From NCBI GenBank assembly GCA_002306055.1, contig DBRR01000020.1, forward strand, positions 3,234-64,566: DNA of 61,333 bases, given 5' to 3'. A program made the translations under genes and the position numbers. The notes below the pieces were generated by a model, which saw only the letters and a program-made list of their open reading frames with translations, was not told the DNA's origin and did no database searches. Source of the stretch: Anaerolineaceae bacterium UBA1363. Its GTDB lineage: Bacteria > Chloroflexota > Anaerolineae > Anaerolineales > Anaerolineaceae. Position 1 is the stretch's first letter; each line of letters opens with the position of its first letter. Positions 25,101 to 32,218 of this stretch are shown piece after piece.

Positions 25101-26404
25101 CCCGCACAATCATGCAAGTCAAGGTCAATGCAACCACACCGACCCTTGCATATGATTTCAACAGGCTACGGTCTGCCTTCCTGCATAAAGCAGATGGCTC
25201 AGGTGTATTTGAATCCGGTCAGAGCCCCATTATTGTCGGTCAGGCACCATACAATGGTTCGTATGCGACTGACTTTACAACTGGCGGTTGGTGCAATAGC
25301 CAGGTCAACCCAAGTGCTCGCTGCGATGGTTATGCGCGCATCTCCGATCAAGGTGGTGATTCCTTCAAGTTTGACACCCTGATAGGCAGCCAAATTGGTG
25401 TGAAAATTGAACCAAAAGCTATTCATGACGAAATGAATGCAACCAACACAGAGCCCTTTGGCAGAATGCAAGGGAATCTTGGTCTTGAAATTGTTCCAGC
25501 TAACCCCGGAAATCAAAATGTTGTTCTGTATCCATTCGTTAACCCGCCAACAGAAATGTTTGATGGCACCAATTTGCCAACCACAACAAATCTCACCCCC
25601 ATCTCCGTAGGTACGGATGGTACCCAAATTTGGAAAATTACCCATAACGGGGTCGATACACACCCGATTCACTTCCACCTTTATGACGTACAGTTGTTGA
25701 ACCGGGTAACCTGGGATAACATAATTATTCCACCTGATCCGACAGAGTTAGGTTGGAAGGAAACAATTCGAGTGAGCCCGTTGGAAGACACGTATGTTGC
25801 CATCCGACCGATCATACCGATTTTTCCCTTTGAAATACCGAATTCGATCCGTCCCTTGGACCCTATGATGCCAATTGGTGACACTTCAATGTTCAACCCA
25901 ACGGACCCGCGAGGTAATCCGGTCGACCCAATTGTAAACAGCCTGGTCAACTTCGGCTGGGAATATATGTATCACTGTCACATCCTTTCTCACGAAGAGA
26001 TGGACATGATGCGACCTAACATTGTGGCTATGCCGCCAATTGCGCCTAATGGTTTGCTGCATACGATCAATGGGAATTCTCTTACCCTTGTCTGGCAAGA
26101 TAACTCGATCACCGAGACCGGATTTGATATTCAAGCTACAAGCGATGGTATCACCTGGGTCAGTGTGGGTAGCAGTCCTTCGCCATTGGATCAGTCCAAT
26201 ACTCATGGCGCACGCAGCTTTACAGACACCAACTTTAACGGGACAAAGGTTGCGTACCGAGTTGTAGCGATGAACACCATTGGCTACATGGACACAACAT
26301 CTCAAAATCAAAACTTCCCCTCCCTTACGGTTCAATCTATGTCCGAGCCGTATTATTTGAATATTCAGATGTTCTATCAGTTTATCCCGGGGGTTTACAA
26401 ATAA
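22145..26404 (+). CDS. Very large secreted multicopper oxidase with beta-repeat and fibronectin III domains
   Basis: A 1419-residue protein with a signal peptide (residues 1-30). Residues about 55-330 hold repeated units of the type ITNPGSNYTSATVSFTGAGD, Gly- and Thr-rich and probably beta-stranded. Multicopper oxidase domains follow. Copper motifs are HLHG at 540-543, FYHDH near 613-617, HPIHFHL at 1173-1179 and HCHILSHEEMDMM at 1277-1289, giving the T1, T2 and T3 ligands with a Met as likely axial ligand. The C-terminus (about 1300-1400) resembles fibronectin III. Family members oxidise phenols, Mn(II), Fe(II), Cu(I) or bilirubin; the size and Met content recall Mn(II)-oxidase-like proteins, but the substrate is not proved. 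Confidence 0.9.
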   Translation: MYKHKILSTTVFILLVVSLLSGGLTVNVDATPVPYPASPVDESVVPHYFGPYPNWGLSALTMPDVAVTISGDGTGAAATATVGAGGAITGITITNPGSNYTSATVSFTGAGDGAAATAVVTSSNTVVAINVTNPGANYVQPTVAITGGGATTDATATAYGGVNSLTLIDGGSGYTLPTVDFDYPDGVDGVQAKGHVTWDTVTGVITGVVIDNPGSGYSRAPTVVIRDGTLFNPLNRRQFNAAQEARQESFLNPGAGQLQNQQKVNVLDDANVTSTIDIQSIVVNTYGAGYTSVPTVTITDTLGGGTQATAEAVIDVGAVSAINLTNPGSGYVTGTGIKKFQDELPLMCDPSVAGDCAAATNNLGQYVPLGVPDTTTFPGADYYVIALVQHREQLNSSLPAEGTLLREYVQLETTANASWSESIPLVNHLLDGTTTPAMMPDGTQAIAVSQPHYLGPIIQANKDRPVRIVFYNLLPTGLEGDLFLPVDTTFMGSGMGPMEMMQPVDQGSVLDEVRNPLCGEANLSMMDRMMCFAQTRATLHLHGGISPWISDGTPHQWITPADEMTSWPEGVAVRQVPDMVGLDRPAGVPDCSAPDDGCMTFYYTNQQSARFMFYHDHTWGITRLNVYAGEAAGYIIRDETETALIDSGLLPSGQHEIPLVVQDKTFVSSPAQMAELDPTWDYTRWGSEGDLWYEHVYMPAENPADPSGMSSYGRWFYGPWFWPPADPVYPAISNPYYGLDPEGADGIRHTGDDWGIPLVTPCDLDVPSTWQYDTDPYCEPQIIPGTPNNSAGMEEFNDTPLVNGTAYPTLTVDPTAYRFRILNAANDRFWNLQWYVGDPTTADPVLGATEVALNPLEVAAAQLDPVVFPTPDLTLSPAGPDWIQIGNESGFLPEPVIVPNQHITWITDATRFDVGNVDLHSVLLGPAERADVVVDFSQYAGQTLILYNDAPAAFPARITTYDYYTGMPDMYPNSAALVMPGYGPNTRTIMQVKVNATTPTLAYDFNRLRSAFLHKADGSGVFESGQSPIIVGQAPYNGSYATDFTTGGWCNSQVNPSARCDGYARISDQGGDSFKFDTLIGSQIGVKIEPKAIHDEMNATNTEPFGRMQGNLGLEIVPANPGNQNVVLYPFVNPPTEMFDGTNLPTTTNLTPISVGTDGTQIWKITHNGVDTHPIHFHLYDVQLLNRVTWDNIIIPPDPTELGWKETIRVSPLEDTYVAIRPIIPIFPFEIPNSIRPLDPMMPIGDTSMFNPTDPRGNPVDPIVNSLVNFGWEYMYHCHILSHEEMDMMRPNIVAMPPIAPNGLLHTINGNSLTLVWQDNSITETGFDIQATSDGITWVSVGSSPSPLDQSNTHGARSFTDTNFNGTKVAYRVVAMNTIGYMDTTSQNQNFPSLTVQSMSEPYYLNIQMFYQFIPGVYK

Positions 26405-27124
26405 CCCCGTCAATCGATCAACGTGGATTGTAGGAGCTCCAAAATATCACTTCCTCGCCCTGCAATCCACAAATGAAACCAGAGAGGCTGTCCATGGAAA
26501 CAAGGGCAGCCTCAAACTATTAAGTTCACAAGATCAATAATTAGAATATCTCACAATCTTGTTGATTCAGTGCTACGGCTTCTTGCTTTGAATCATCTCG
26601 CTCGTCCGGATGAACGCCTAGACAGACGTTTTCGCTATCAGGCGGGAGATTGTTCCCGAAGATTACTGCTCCAATTGGTTGAATCGCCTACAGGCTTTGC
26701 CCATCTCAGGTTTGACGCCCACCGCATCGAAAGAGGCCATCAATTTCTTGTAATCTACCGGACATTGGTAAACAGACATGTGATAGAGCGGCTTTTTGTT
26801 GTAGGTGTCAGGGTAAGTTTCCTGGGTACTTCGTAACTGGGCATCCTCCAGTTGATCGCCTCCTGGTATCCTTCGGGTAAACTTCGTATAATCAGATCGC
26901 GGACGGCGGAAATTACCTAACGCCAGTCTTTCAGCAAACTGAAAGGTGGTCAGTAGGGATGATCCTTGAACTTGAACCCATGAGAATCCTTTATCGTTAG
27001 TAAATCTATTCTTTCCTTGATAACCCCAAAGGCAAAAAGCCGCAGAAAAGAAAAATCCGATAATTTGCAAAACGAAATCTATTATTCCCGCCGGACTGCG
27101 TTTGTATCAGTATAATGAACGCAT
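26405..27124. other. Intergenic region after the oxidase gene
   Basis: Two inverted repeats follow the stop: GTGGATTG...CAATCCAC (26423-26470) and GAGGCTGTCC/GGGCAGCCTC (26484-26513). The second may act as a terminator despite a poor T-run. A minus-strand frame at 26663-27070, which starts only at TTG, contains PLYHMSVYQCPVDYKKLMASF, which reads like real protein but matches nothing I know. It may be a decayed gene. Confidence 0.4.
26484..26513 (+). terminator. Possible terminator of the multicopper oxidase gene
   Basis: Ten-pair stem GAGGCTGTCC/GGGCAGCCTC with one G-U pair and a ten-base loop, about 80 bases after the stop. The following tract AAACTATTAAG is not a classic T-run, so efficiency is doubtful. 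Confidence 0.45.
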
Positions 27125-28030
27125 ATGGCACTGACGGATGAAGAAAAACCCGAAAAAACACTTGGCGCCCTCAAGACCAAGCGGGTGGAGGTCGTGCCCT
27201 ATGACCCAAACTGGCAGGCTCGCTTTGAGGAAGTGCGGCAATATCTGCTGGGCATCCTCTCCGGGCAGGAGGTGCGTGTTGAGCATGTTGGCAGCACGTC
27301 AGTGCCTGGCCTAGCGGCAAAACCAATCCTTGATATCGACATTGTCCTTCAAAATGGAGCGGACTTTGAGGCAGTTAGATCCTTGCTGGAAGCAAATGGA
27401 TATTTCCACATTGGCGACCTCGGTATAACCGGGCGTGAAGCCTTCAAGTATCAAGATAAACCCCAACTCATGCGCCACAACCTCTACGTGCTCTCAGCGG
27501 ATGCGGATGAGCTCCGGCGGCACCTCACTTTTCGCGATTGGCTGCGCAGCCATCCGCAGGATCGGGAGGCGTATGCTCAGGTAAAAATAGCCGCAGCCAG
27601 GCAATTTCCGGATGACATCAGTGCCTATATCGACGCCAAAAGCGATGTCATTTTGGACATTTACAAGCGCTGTGGTTTATTCCGCCCGCAGGACCTGCCG
27701 GAGTTGGCACGTTCCGTACTGATCAACCGTTATGACCTCCGTGTTGAAGAAATGTGCTGTAAGCTAATTCAGCCGGGTATTGGCCTGTGCCAGTTGCAAT
27801 CAACTCAGGGGATGTTTTTTCTGCTGGTCTGGGAAAAAGCTAACTCTGCCAGCGGCGAGAGCTCACTTGTTCAAAGCGCAGTCGAGGTGGGGATGGAGCT
27901 TCCCTTGCCCACGGCATCGGGGCAGCAACTTTGCACCGCGCCATTTGCGACGTTTGCCCTTTTCCGGTCTGAGCAGGCTGCACTCGCTTTTTTGAGCAAC
28001 GATTTGTGGAAAAATGCAGCAAACTATTAA
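27125..28030 (+). CDS. GrpB-family protein with an unassigned C-terminal extension
   Basis: A 301-residue protein. Residues about 20-180 form a GrpB/UPF0157 nucleotidyltransferase-like domain: VEVVPYDPNWQARFEEV, VEHVGSTSVPGLAAKPILDIDI with the acidic pair, then the FRDWLRSHPQDREAYAQVK helix. GrpB proteins are related to CoaE fusion domains and have no settled function. The last 120 residues (from LPELARSVLINRYDL) are not part of GrpB and I cannot assign them; the GMFFLLVWEKA and FATFALFRSEQAA stretches look like folded beta-strands. A methyltransferase gene follows after 8 bases with its own Shine-Dalgarno. Confidence 0.82.
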   Translation: MALTDEEKPEKTLGALKTKRVEVVPYDPNWQARFEEVRQYLLGILSGQEVRVEHVGSTSVPGLAAKPILDIDIVLQNGADFEAVRSLLEANGYFHIGDLGITGREAFKYQDKPQLMRHNLYVLSADADELRRHLTFRDWLRSHPQDREAYAQVKIAAARQFPDDISAYIDAKSDVILDIYKRCGLFRPQDLPELARSVLINRYDLRVEEMCCKLIQPGIGLCQLQSTQGMFFLLVWEKANSASGESSLVQSAVEVGMELPLPTASGQQLCTAPFATFALFRSEQAALAFLSNDLWKNAANY

Positions 28031-28038
28031 GGAGAAAC

Positions 28039-28788
28039 ATGGATAACACGCAAAAATTCAGCGGCAAAGCCGAAGTCTACCAAAAAGCCCGTCCCAGTTA
28101 CGCTCAGGCAATGATTGACTTTATTGCTCAGAACTGGCAGATTGGCAAAGGTTCACTGGTCGCGGATATTGGCTCGGGGACGGGTATCTTCACGCGCCAA
28201 TTGCTCGGGCTGGGGGCGAAGGTTTACGCTGTGGAGCCGAACGCGGATATGCGCGCCAAAGCTGAGGAACTGCTCGGTGATAACCCGAATTTTGTGTCAG
28301 TCATCGGCACAGCCGAGCAGACAGGCTTGCCCGATCATAGTTTTCACCTGGTGACTGCGGCAGCGGCATTCCACTGGTTTGATGCGGAGCGCTTCAAATT
28401 GGAATGTGAGCGCATTCTGCTGCCCGGAGCGCCGGTAGTGCTGGCGTGGAACAAGGCAGAGCTCTCAGCGGAAATAAACCTTGGACGAGAACGTATCTTT
28501 AAAAAGTATTGTCCCAATTTCAAAGGATTCAGTGGCGGAAAAGACGAAGAGGATAAGCTCAAACGCGCTTTTTTTGATGGCGCTCTTCAGGAGCGGCGCT
28601 TCCCCAACCCATTAAGCTATGATCGCCAGACCTTTATCAATCGCGCTTTATCTGCCTCATACTCTTTGATTGAAACGGATCCAGAATTTGACGCATACCT
28701 GACAGAACTCGGTGAGCTTTTCGATAAATATGCGATTGACGGGAAAATCGTACTTCCCCAGGATAGCGTCGTTTATTTCAAGGGGTGA
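28039..28788 (+). CDS. Class I SAM-dependent methyltransferase
   Basis: A 249-residue protein from the ATG at 28039, chosen because AAGGAGAA lies just before it. SAM motif I is VADIGSGTGIFTRQL (about residues 37-51), strand-2 end VYAVEPNADM, and motif IV LVTAAAAFHWFDAE. The HWF...RF pattern is typical of the small-molecule methyltransferase group that includes yeast TMT1-like and trans-aconitate-like enzymes. The substrate is unknown. The gene probably shares a transcript with the GrpB-like gene upstream. Confidence 0.88.
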   Translation: MDNTQKFSGKAEVYQKARPSYAQAMIDFIAQNWQIGKGSLVADIGSGTGIFTRQLLGLGAKVYAVEPNADMRAKAEELLGDNPNFVSVIGTAEQTGLPDHSFHLVTAAAAFHWFDAERFKLECERILLPGAPVVLAWNKAELSAEINLGRERIFKKYCPNFKGFSGGKDEEDKLKRAFFDGALQERRFPNPLSYDRQTFINRALSASYSLIETDPEFDAYLTELGELFDKYAIDGKIVLPQDSVVYFKG

Positions 28789-28799
28789 ACGGGCGCTGA

Positions 28800-29072
28800 C
28801 TAAGTCTTTTTTGAAGATTTGAGAATTTCTTTTTCAGCGACCGCGATTTCTTCAATCACTGCGCGGGCATCCGCTTTAACTTCATCTGGTGTGGAGGGGG
28901 AGTGGTTGATGAGTTTCACGAGCTCAAAAGCCTGCTTGAGCGTGTCCTTTACCTGGGCTGTGTAGCTGAAAAACTCCCAACCTACTGAATTTGGCACGGG
29001 GATCTCATGAGCCTTTTTAATCAACGCACGTGCTTTGCTCACACGCTTTTCAGGGGTCATTGGTTGAGCCAT
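28800..29072 (-). CDS. Small helical protein of unknown function
   Basis: A 90-residue protein, rich in Lys, Glu and Ala and predicted wholly helical (KRVSKARALIKKAHEI, YTAQVKDTLKQAFELVKLI, DARAVIEEIAVAEKEILKS). There is no signal, cysteine or known domain. The ATG has an upstream AAAGGAG Shine-Dalgarno. It is convergent with the methyltransferase, ending 11 bases from its stop. Probably real given start signal and codon pattern, function unknown. Confidence 0.65.
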   Translation of the reverse strand: MAQPMTPEKRVSKARALIKKAHEIPVPNSVGWEFFSYTAQVKDTLKQAFELVKLINHSPSTPDEVKADARAVIEEIAVAEKEILKSSKKT

Positions 29073-29223
29073 TGGGCACTCCTTTCAGCCGGTGACTAAA
29101 TTTTAACATGCATTTTACCTTTTCTGTACGGGTTTAGCTGGCATTATTTCGCTTATAGGCACAGTACTTGCATATCCATTGTGAGATTAGCTCTGCTACA
29201 AGAGCTGTGGGCACAATGAGGTG

Positions 29224-29922
29224 ATGATGGAAGATAAAAAGAAGAGAAAGACATTGATCCTGCTTGCGCTGTTGGCACTATTGATCGGTCTGTTGATTCC
29301 ATTTACCTGGCGATCATTCAGGACTGTAAAAGCCTCCCTGCAGCAAGGAAGCTCCATGGAAAGTCTTTTAAGCAAAACCGATTCAGATACCTTCTCTGGC
29401 AATGTGATGCATGGAGGCTGGATCCCCAGCAGCACTCCCACGAATCGCCCGACAGCCACTTTCACGGCCACGATTCCGCCATCTCCGACCGCAACTGTGA
29501 CCAACACAGCCACCTACCCAACCAAGGTTACCGAAACAATTCAAGCCACTTCCACTTCCACGTTGGAGGTTACTAAAACCATTTCTCCCACATTAGTCAC
29601 AACCACACCTACCATTGTGCCATTTGAAGGCACTGAAACCCCCGAGGTTACCGAAACTGGCATGCCGACGTCTACATTGACCGTCACACTTACATTTACT
29701 CCAACCCAAACAGCTACAGCACCCGTGCCTCCGACGACAACGGTCGTACCAAATGTGACCGAACTCCCACCCACCTCTCCTCCTTCCTTGCCGCCTACCG
29801 TGGGTCCTGGTGGAAACCCAACAGTTTACTCAACAGCGGGTCTCGTCTTTGGGATAATTGCCGTTGCAGCTTTCTTCGTGTATTTCTCCGGGGTAATTAT
29901 CACCAGGCGCAATCAAGATTAG
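29224..29922 (+). CDS. Thr/Pro-rich surface protein with two membrane segments, possible sortase substrate
   Basis: About 232 residues; the ATGs at 29224 and 29227 both follow GAGGTG. An N-terminal hydrophobic segment (ILLALLALLIGLLIPFTW) leads to a long Thr/Pro/Val-rich stretch (about 75-190). Near the end come LPPTSPPSLPPTVGPGG, a hydrophobic helix (TAGLVFGIIAVAAFFVYFSGVII) and a basic tail TRRNQD. This motif-helix-basic tail order is that of a cell-wall sorting signal, although the motif is LPPTV rather than LPxTG. The next gene, 17 bases on, encodes a sortase-like protein. The role is inferred from layout only. Confidence 0.6.
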   Translation: MMEDKKKRKTLILLALLALLIGLLIPFTWRSFRTVKASLQQGSSMESLLSKTDSDTFSGNVMHGGWIPSSTPTNRPTATFTATIPPSPTATVTNTATYPTKVTETIQATSTSTLEVTKTISPTLVTTTPTIVPFEGTETPEVTETGMPTSTLTVTLTFTPTQTATAPVPPTTTVVPNVTELPPTSPPSLPPTVGPGGNPTVYSTAGLVFGIIAVAAFFVYFSGVIITRRNQD

Positions 29923-29938
29923 GACTTGTTTGGCCATT

Positions 29939-30775
29939 ATGAAAAGGCGAGCTAATCCAATATTTCTGGTCATTGGGATCATTTTCTCGCTGATGGCTGC
30001 TTTTGTACTAATAAAAATGATCCGGTTCACCATGTTTGATCCTGATTCAGGTTCGGCTATGCGTACCCAGCCAATGTATGATACCAGCCTGGTGAATTCA
30101 ATCCCATTTGTGGTTGATAAACAACTTTTAGGGGAGGCACCAAAGCAGGAACGTGAGCAGTGGATGGCCTTCGACGGGATGGATCTGCTGGATGAAAAGG
30201 TCGGTTTCACGTTTAGCATGCGCTGTCCGGTGGATAAAAAGGTGGATATCCTGCCCATCGAAATCATCCCCTGGTATCCGGGAGTTTTCGAGGATGGAGC
30301 GTTTGGCATTGGGAAGGAGCTCGCGGTTGCATGGGAGCACCTGGGTTACGAAGGTTTGTGGATCCACTCAGGCTGGGACTTCTGGCTGGAACGCTCACCC
30401 GCCACCGACCTGCAGTACTTTCTGGAAACCGATAACCTTAATGAAGTGCAGCCACTCAAGACCATGGAAGCGAAACTGGATGAGTGCCTTTTGGGCAGCG
30501 CTGTGGAAGTCTACAGTCAAAAATCTGTGCGGCAGGGTCAGGTCTCCGCGGCTGTGAGGATCCCTTCCGGGCAGGTGGAAGAGCTTTCACATCACACTAT
30601 GGATTTAGTGCCATATCTTGCGAGCGCTTATCCTGAGAGCGGATTCGCGGAACTGAACCCGGAGGCATTACTAATCTACTTCTGCGGCAGGGCGGCTTTG
30701 GATGAAATCACGGATCCTAAAGCTGATTATTGGACCCAAACGCGATATGTTATCGCGATTACGCCTGTGGAATAA
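29939..30775 (+). CDS. Membrane-anchored protein resembling a divergent sortase
   Basis: A 278-residue protein from the ATG at 29939. An N-terminal anchor helix covers residues 7-27. The rest is extracellular. Features that recall sortases are LWIHSG with His143, ALLIYFCGR with Cys249, and TQTRYVIAI with Arg269, in the order and spacing His-Cys-Arg used by these transpeptidases. The usual TLxTC is changed to IYFC. It follows directly after a gene with a sorting-signal-like C-terminus. Without a profile search the assignment is tentative; otherwise it would be a hypothetical anchored protein. Confidence 0.5.
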   Translation: MKRRANPIFLVIGIIFSLMAAFVLIKMIRFTMFDPDSGSAMRTQPMYDTSLVNSIPFVVDKQLLGEAPKQEREQWMAFDGMDLLDEKVGFTFSMRCPVDKKVDILPIEIIPWYPGVFEDGAFGIGKELAVAWEHLGYEGLWIHSGWDFWLERSPATDLQYFLETDNLNEVQPLKTMEAKLDECLLGSAVEVYSQKSVRQGQVSAAVRIPSGQVEELSHHTMDLVPYLASAYPESGFAELNPEALLIYFCGRAALDEITDPKADYWTQTRYVIAITPVE

Positions 30776-30796
30776 TTGCAACAATTCCCAAGAAAG

Positions 30797-31723
30797 TTAT
30801 TGACTTTCCACTTCGGATTTGTGTTGTTGACCCTTTAGCTGCACAAGGATTACCGCAGCCATCATCACAGCACATCCCAACCACTCTCTGCCGCTTAACC
30901 TCTCCCCCAAGAAAATCATCCCGCCCAGCAGGGCAAAGACAGCCTCGAGGCTTAAAATCAAGGATGCCAGCGCTGGATCGACCTTGCTTTGACCAAAAAC
31001 CTGCAGGGTGAAGCCGATCCCGACCGCGACAACCCCGGAATACAAAAGGGGTAACAAAGCCGAGGGATCAAACGCAAATAATCCACTTTCTGTGGTAAGG
31101 TTTACTACCAATCCAAGGACTGCGGCAGTTAGAAACTGACCGAAAGCCAGCTCAAGGGCGTCCAATTTGGAAGTGAAATAATCCAGCGCAAGGATTTGCA
31201 GCGCCCAGAAAAAAGCCCCAATGATCAGCAGGACATCTCCCCTTTGAATGGTCATCTCCAGGTTTACGGATAAAAACCAGACTCCGATCACAGCTAAAGC
31301 GACCCCTATCCAAACCCAGAGGTTAGCCTTTTTACCCAGGAATAAGCCGAATACAGGCACAAGCACCAGGTAGAGTGAGGTCAGGAAGCCCGCTTTGGAA
31401 GCGCTGGTAGTCATGATTCCAAGCTGCTGCACACTTGTGCCAGCAAACAAAAACAATCCCGTGATCACACTGGGGAAGACCAAGCCCCTCAAAAACCGCT
31501 TCCAATCAAAAGTTGTGTTGGGCCTTTTGCCCGCCTTCCTTAATATTAAGGCTGGCAGCAAAACCAGGCAGCCCAGGAAGAAGCGAAGCGCAATGAAAGC
31601 GAAGGGCTGCATGACTTCCATCGCTTTGCGCTGCGCCACAAACCCGGTGCCCCAGACGATAGCGGTCAATAACAGCAAGGCTTCTCCGGGGAGGCTACTG
31701 CTCCATGCGCGTGCTTTCTTCAT
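30797..31723 (-). CDS. EamA/DMT-family transporter
   Basis: A 308-residue protein with ten predicted membrane helices in two EamA repeats. The first starts GEALLLLTAIVWGTGFVAQRKAM and the second RGDVLLIIGAFFWALQILALDYFTS. A conserved EAVFALLGGMIFLGERLS segment near the end is the usual EamA signature. The start at 31723 (MKKARAW) gives the family length; the frame extends further upstream without a better start. Such proteins export amino acids or other metabolites. Placement next to a tryptophan-controlled gene is suggestive but they are divergent. Confidence 0.9.
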   Translation of the reverse strand: MKKARAWSSSLPGEALLLLTAIVWGTGFVAQRKAMEVMQPFAFIALRFFLGCLVLLPALILRKAGKRPNTTFDWKRFLRGLVFPSVITGLFLFAGTSVQQLGIMTTSASKAGFLTSLYLVLVPVFGLFLGKKANLWVWIGVALAVIGVWFLSVNLEMTIQRGDVLLIIGAFFWALQILALDYFTSKLDALELAFGQFLTAAVLGLVVNLTTESGLFAFDPSALLPLLYSGVVAVGIGFTLQVFGQSKVDPALASLILSLEAVFALLGGMIFLGERLSGREWLGCAVMMAAVILVQLKGQQHKSEVESQ

Positions 31724-31872
31724 CGGCAGGATTATATTACAGGAGTGCTCGATTTCGATTTCAATGGGTAAATCAACAAGGTTCCCATTACAAAAATGAA
31801 ACACGCAAAACACGCGAGATTGGCACTTGACCCCCATCCATTTCTGTCTATAATTGCATCCAATTGATCATT

Positions 31873-32155
31873 GAAAGACCTTGACGAGGACTAGTAGGCG
31901 TAAAGACGGTGGCACAGAGAGCAGGAGCGGCTGAGAACCTGCCCACACGAGTGCGTTGAATGGACCTCTGAGTTGCAGGGTGAACACCACCAGGCAAGTA
32001 ACCTGTGCCGGAGATGCCACCGTTATCTGGGTAAAGGGTATCGCGATTTTATTGCCGTACTCAAAAAGAGTGAAGCTGGCTTATTCCTTGTGTGCATCAC
32101 CAGGAATTTTTTGATTAAACAAGCTGGTTTAACCGGGGTGGCACCGCGGATTGTT
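31873..32155 (+). promoter_or_regulatory. T-box leader, tryptophan specific (specifier TGG)
   Basis: The usual T-box elements appear in order: AGTAGGCG near 31893, AGAGAGCAGGAGCGGCTGAGA, then GAATGGACCTCTGAG with the specifier codon TGG at 31961-31963, and finally the T-box GGGGTGGCACCGCGG at 32135-32149. Uncharged tRNA-Trp would pair with the specifier and with the bulge of the antiterminator. A terminator stem follows. It controls the trpB2 gene starting at 32219. Confidence 0.93.
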
Positions 32156-32156
32156 G

Positions 32157-32185
32157 ACACGTTCGTCCCCAGTGGATGGATGTGT
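32157..32185 (+). terminator. T-box-controlled terminator before trpB2
   Basis: ACACGTTCGTCC (32157-32168) pairs with GGATGGATGTGT (32174-32185) through twelve pairs including three G-U, loop CCAGT, followed by TTGATTT. The GTCCCC part overlapping the stem can instead pair with the GGGG of the T-box, the normal antiterminator switch. Confidence 0.7.
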
Positions 32186-32218
32186 TTGATTTAAAACCAA
32201 CAACCGAGGAGAATTGCC

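Noticed and set aside
29541..29774. A 77-codon minus-strand frame rich in Gly and Val
   Set aside because: It is the antisense of the Thr/Pro-rich repeat region of the plus-strand gene, which explains its composition.
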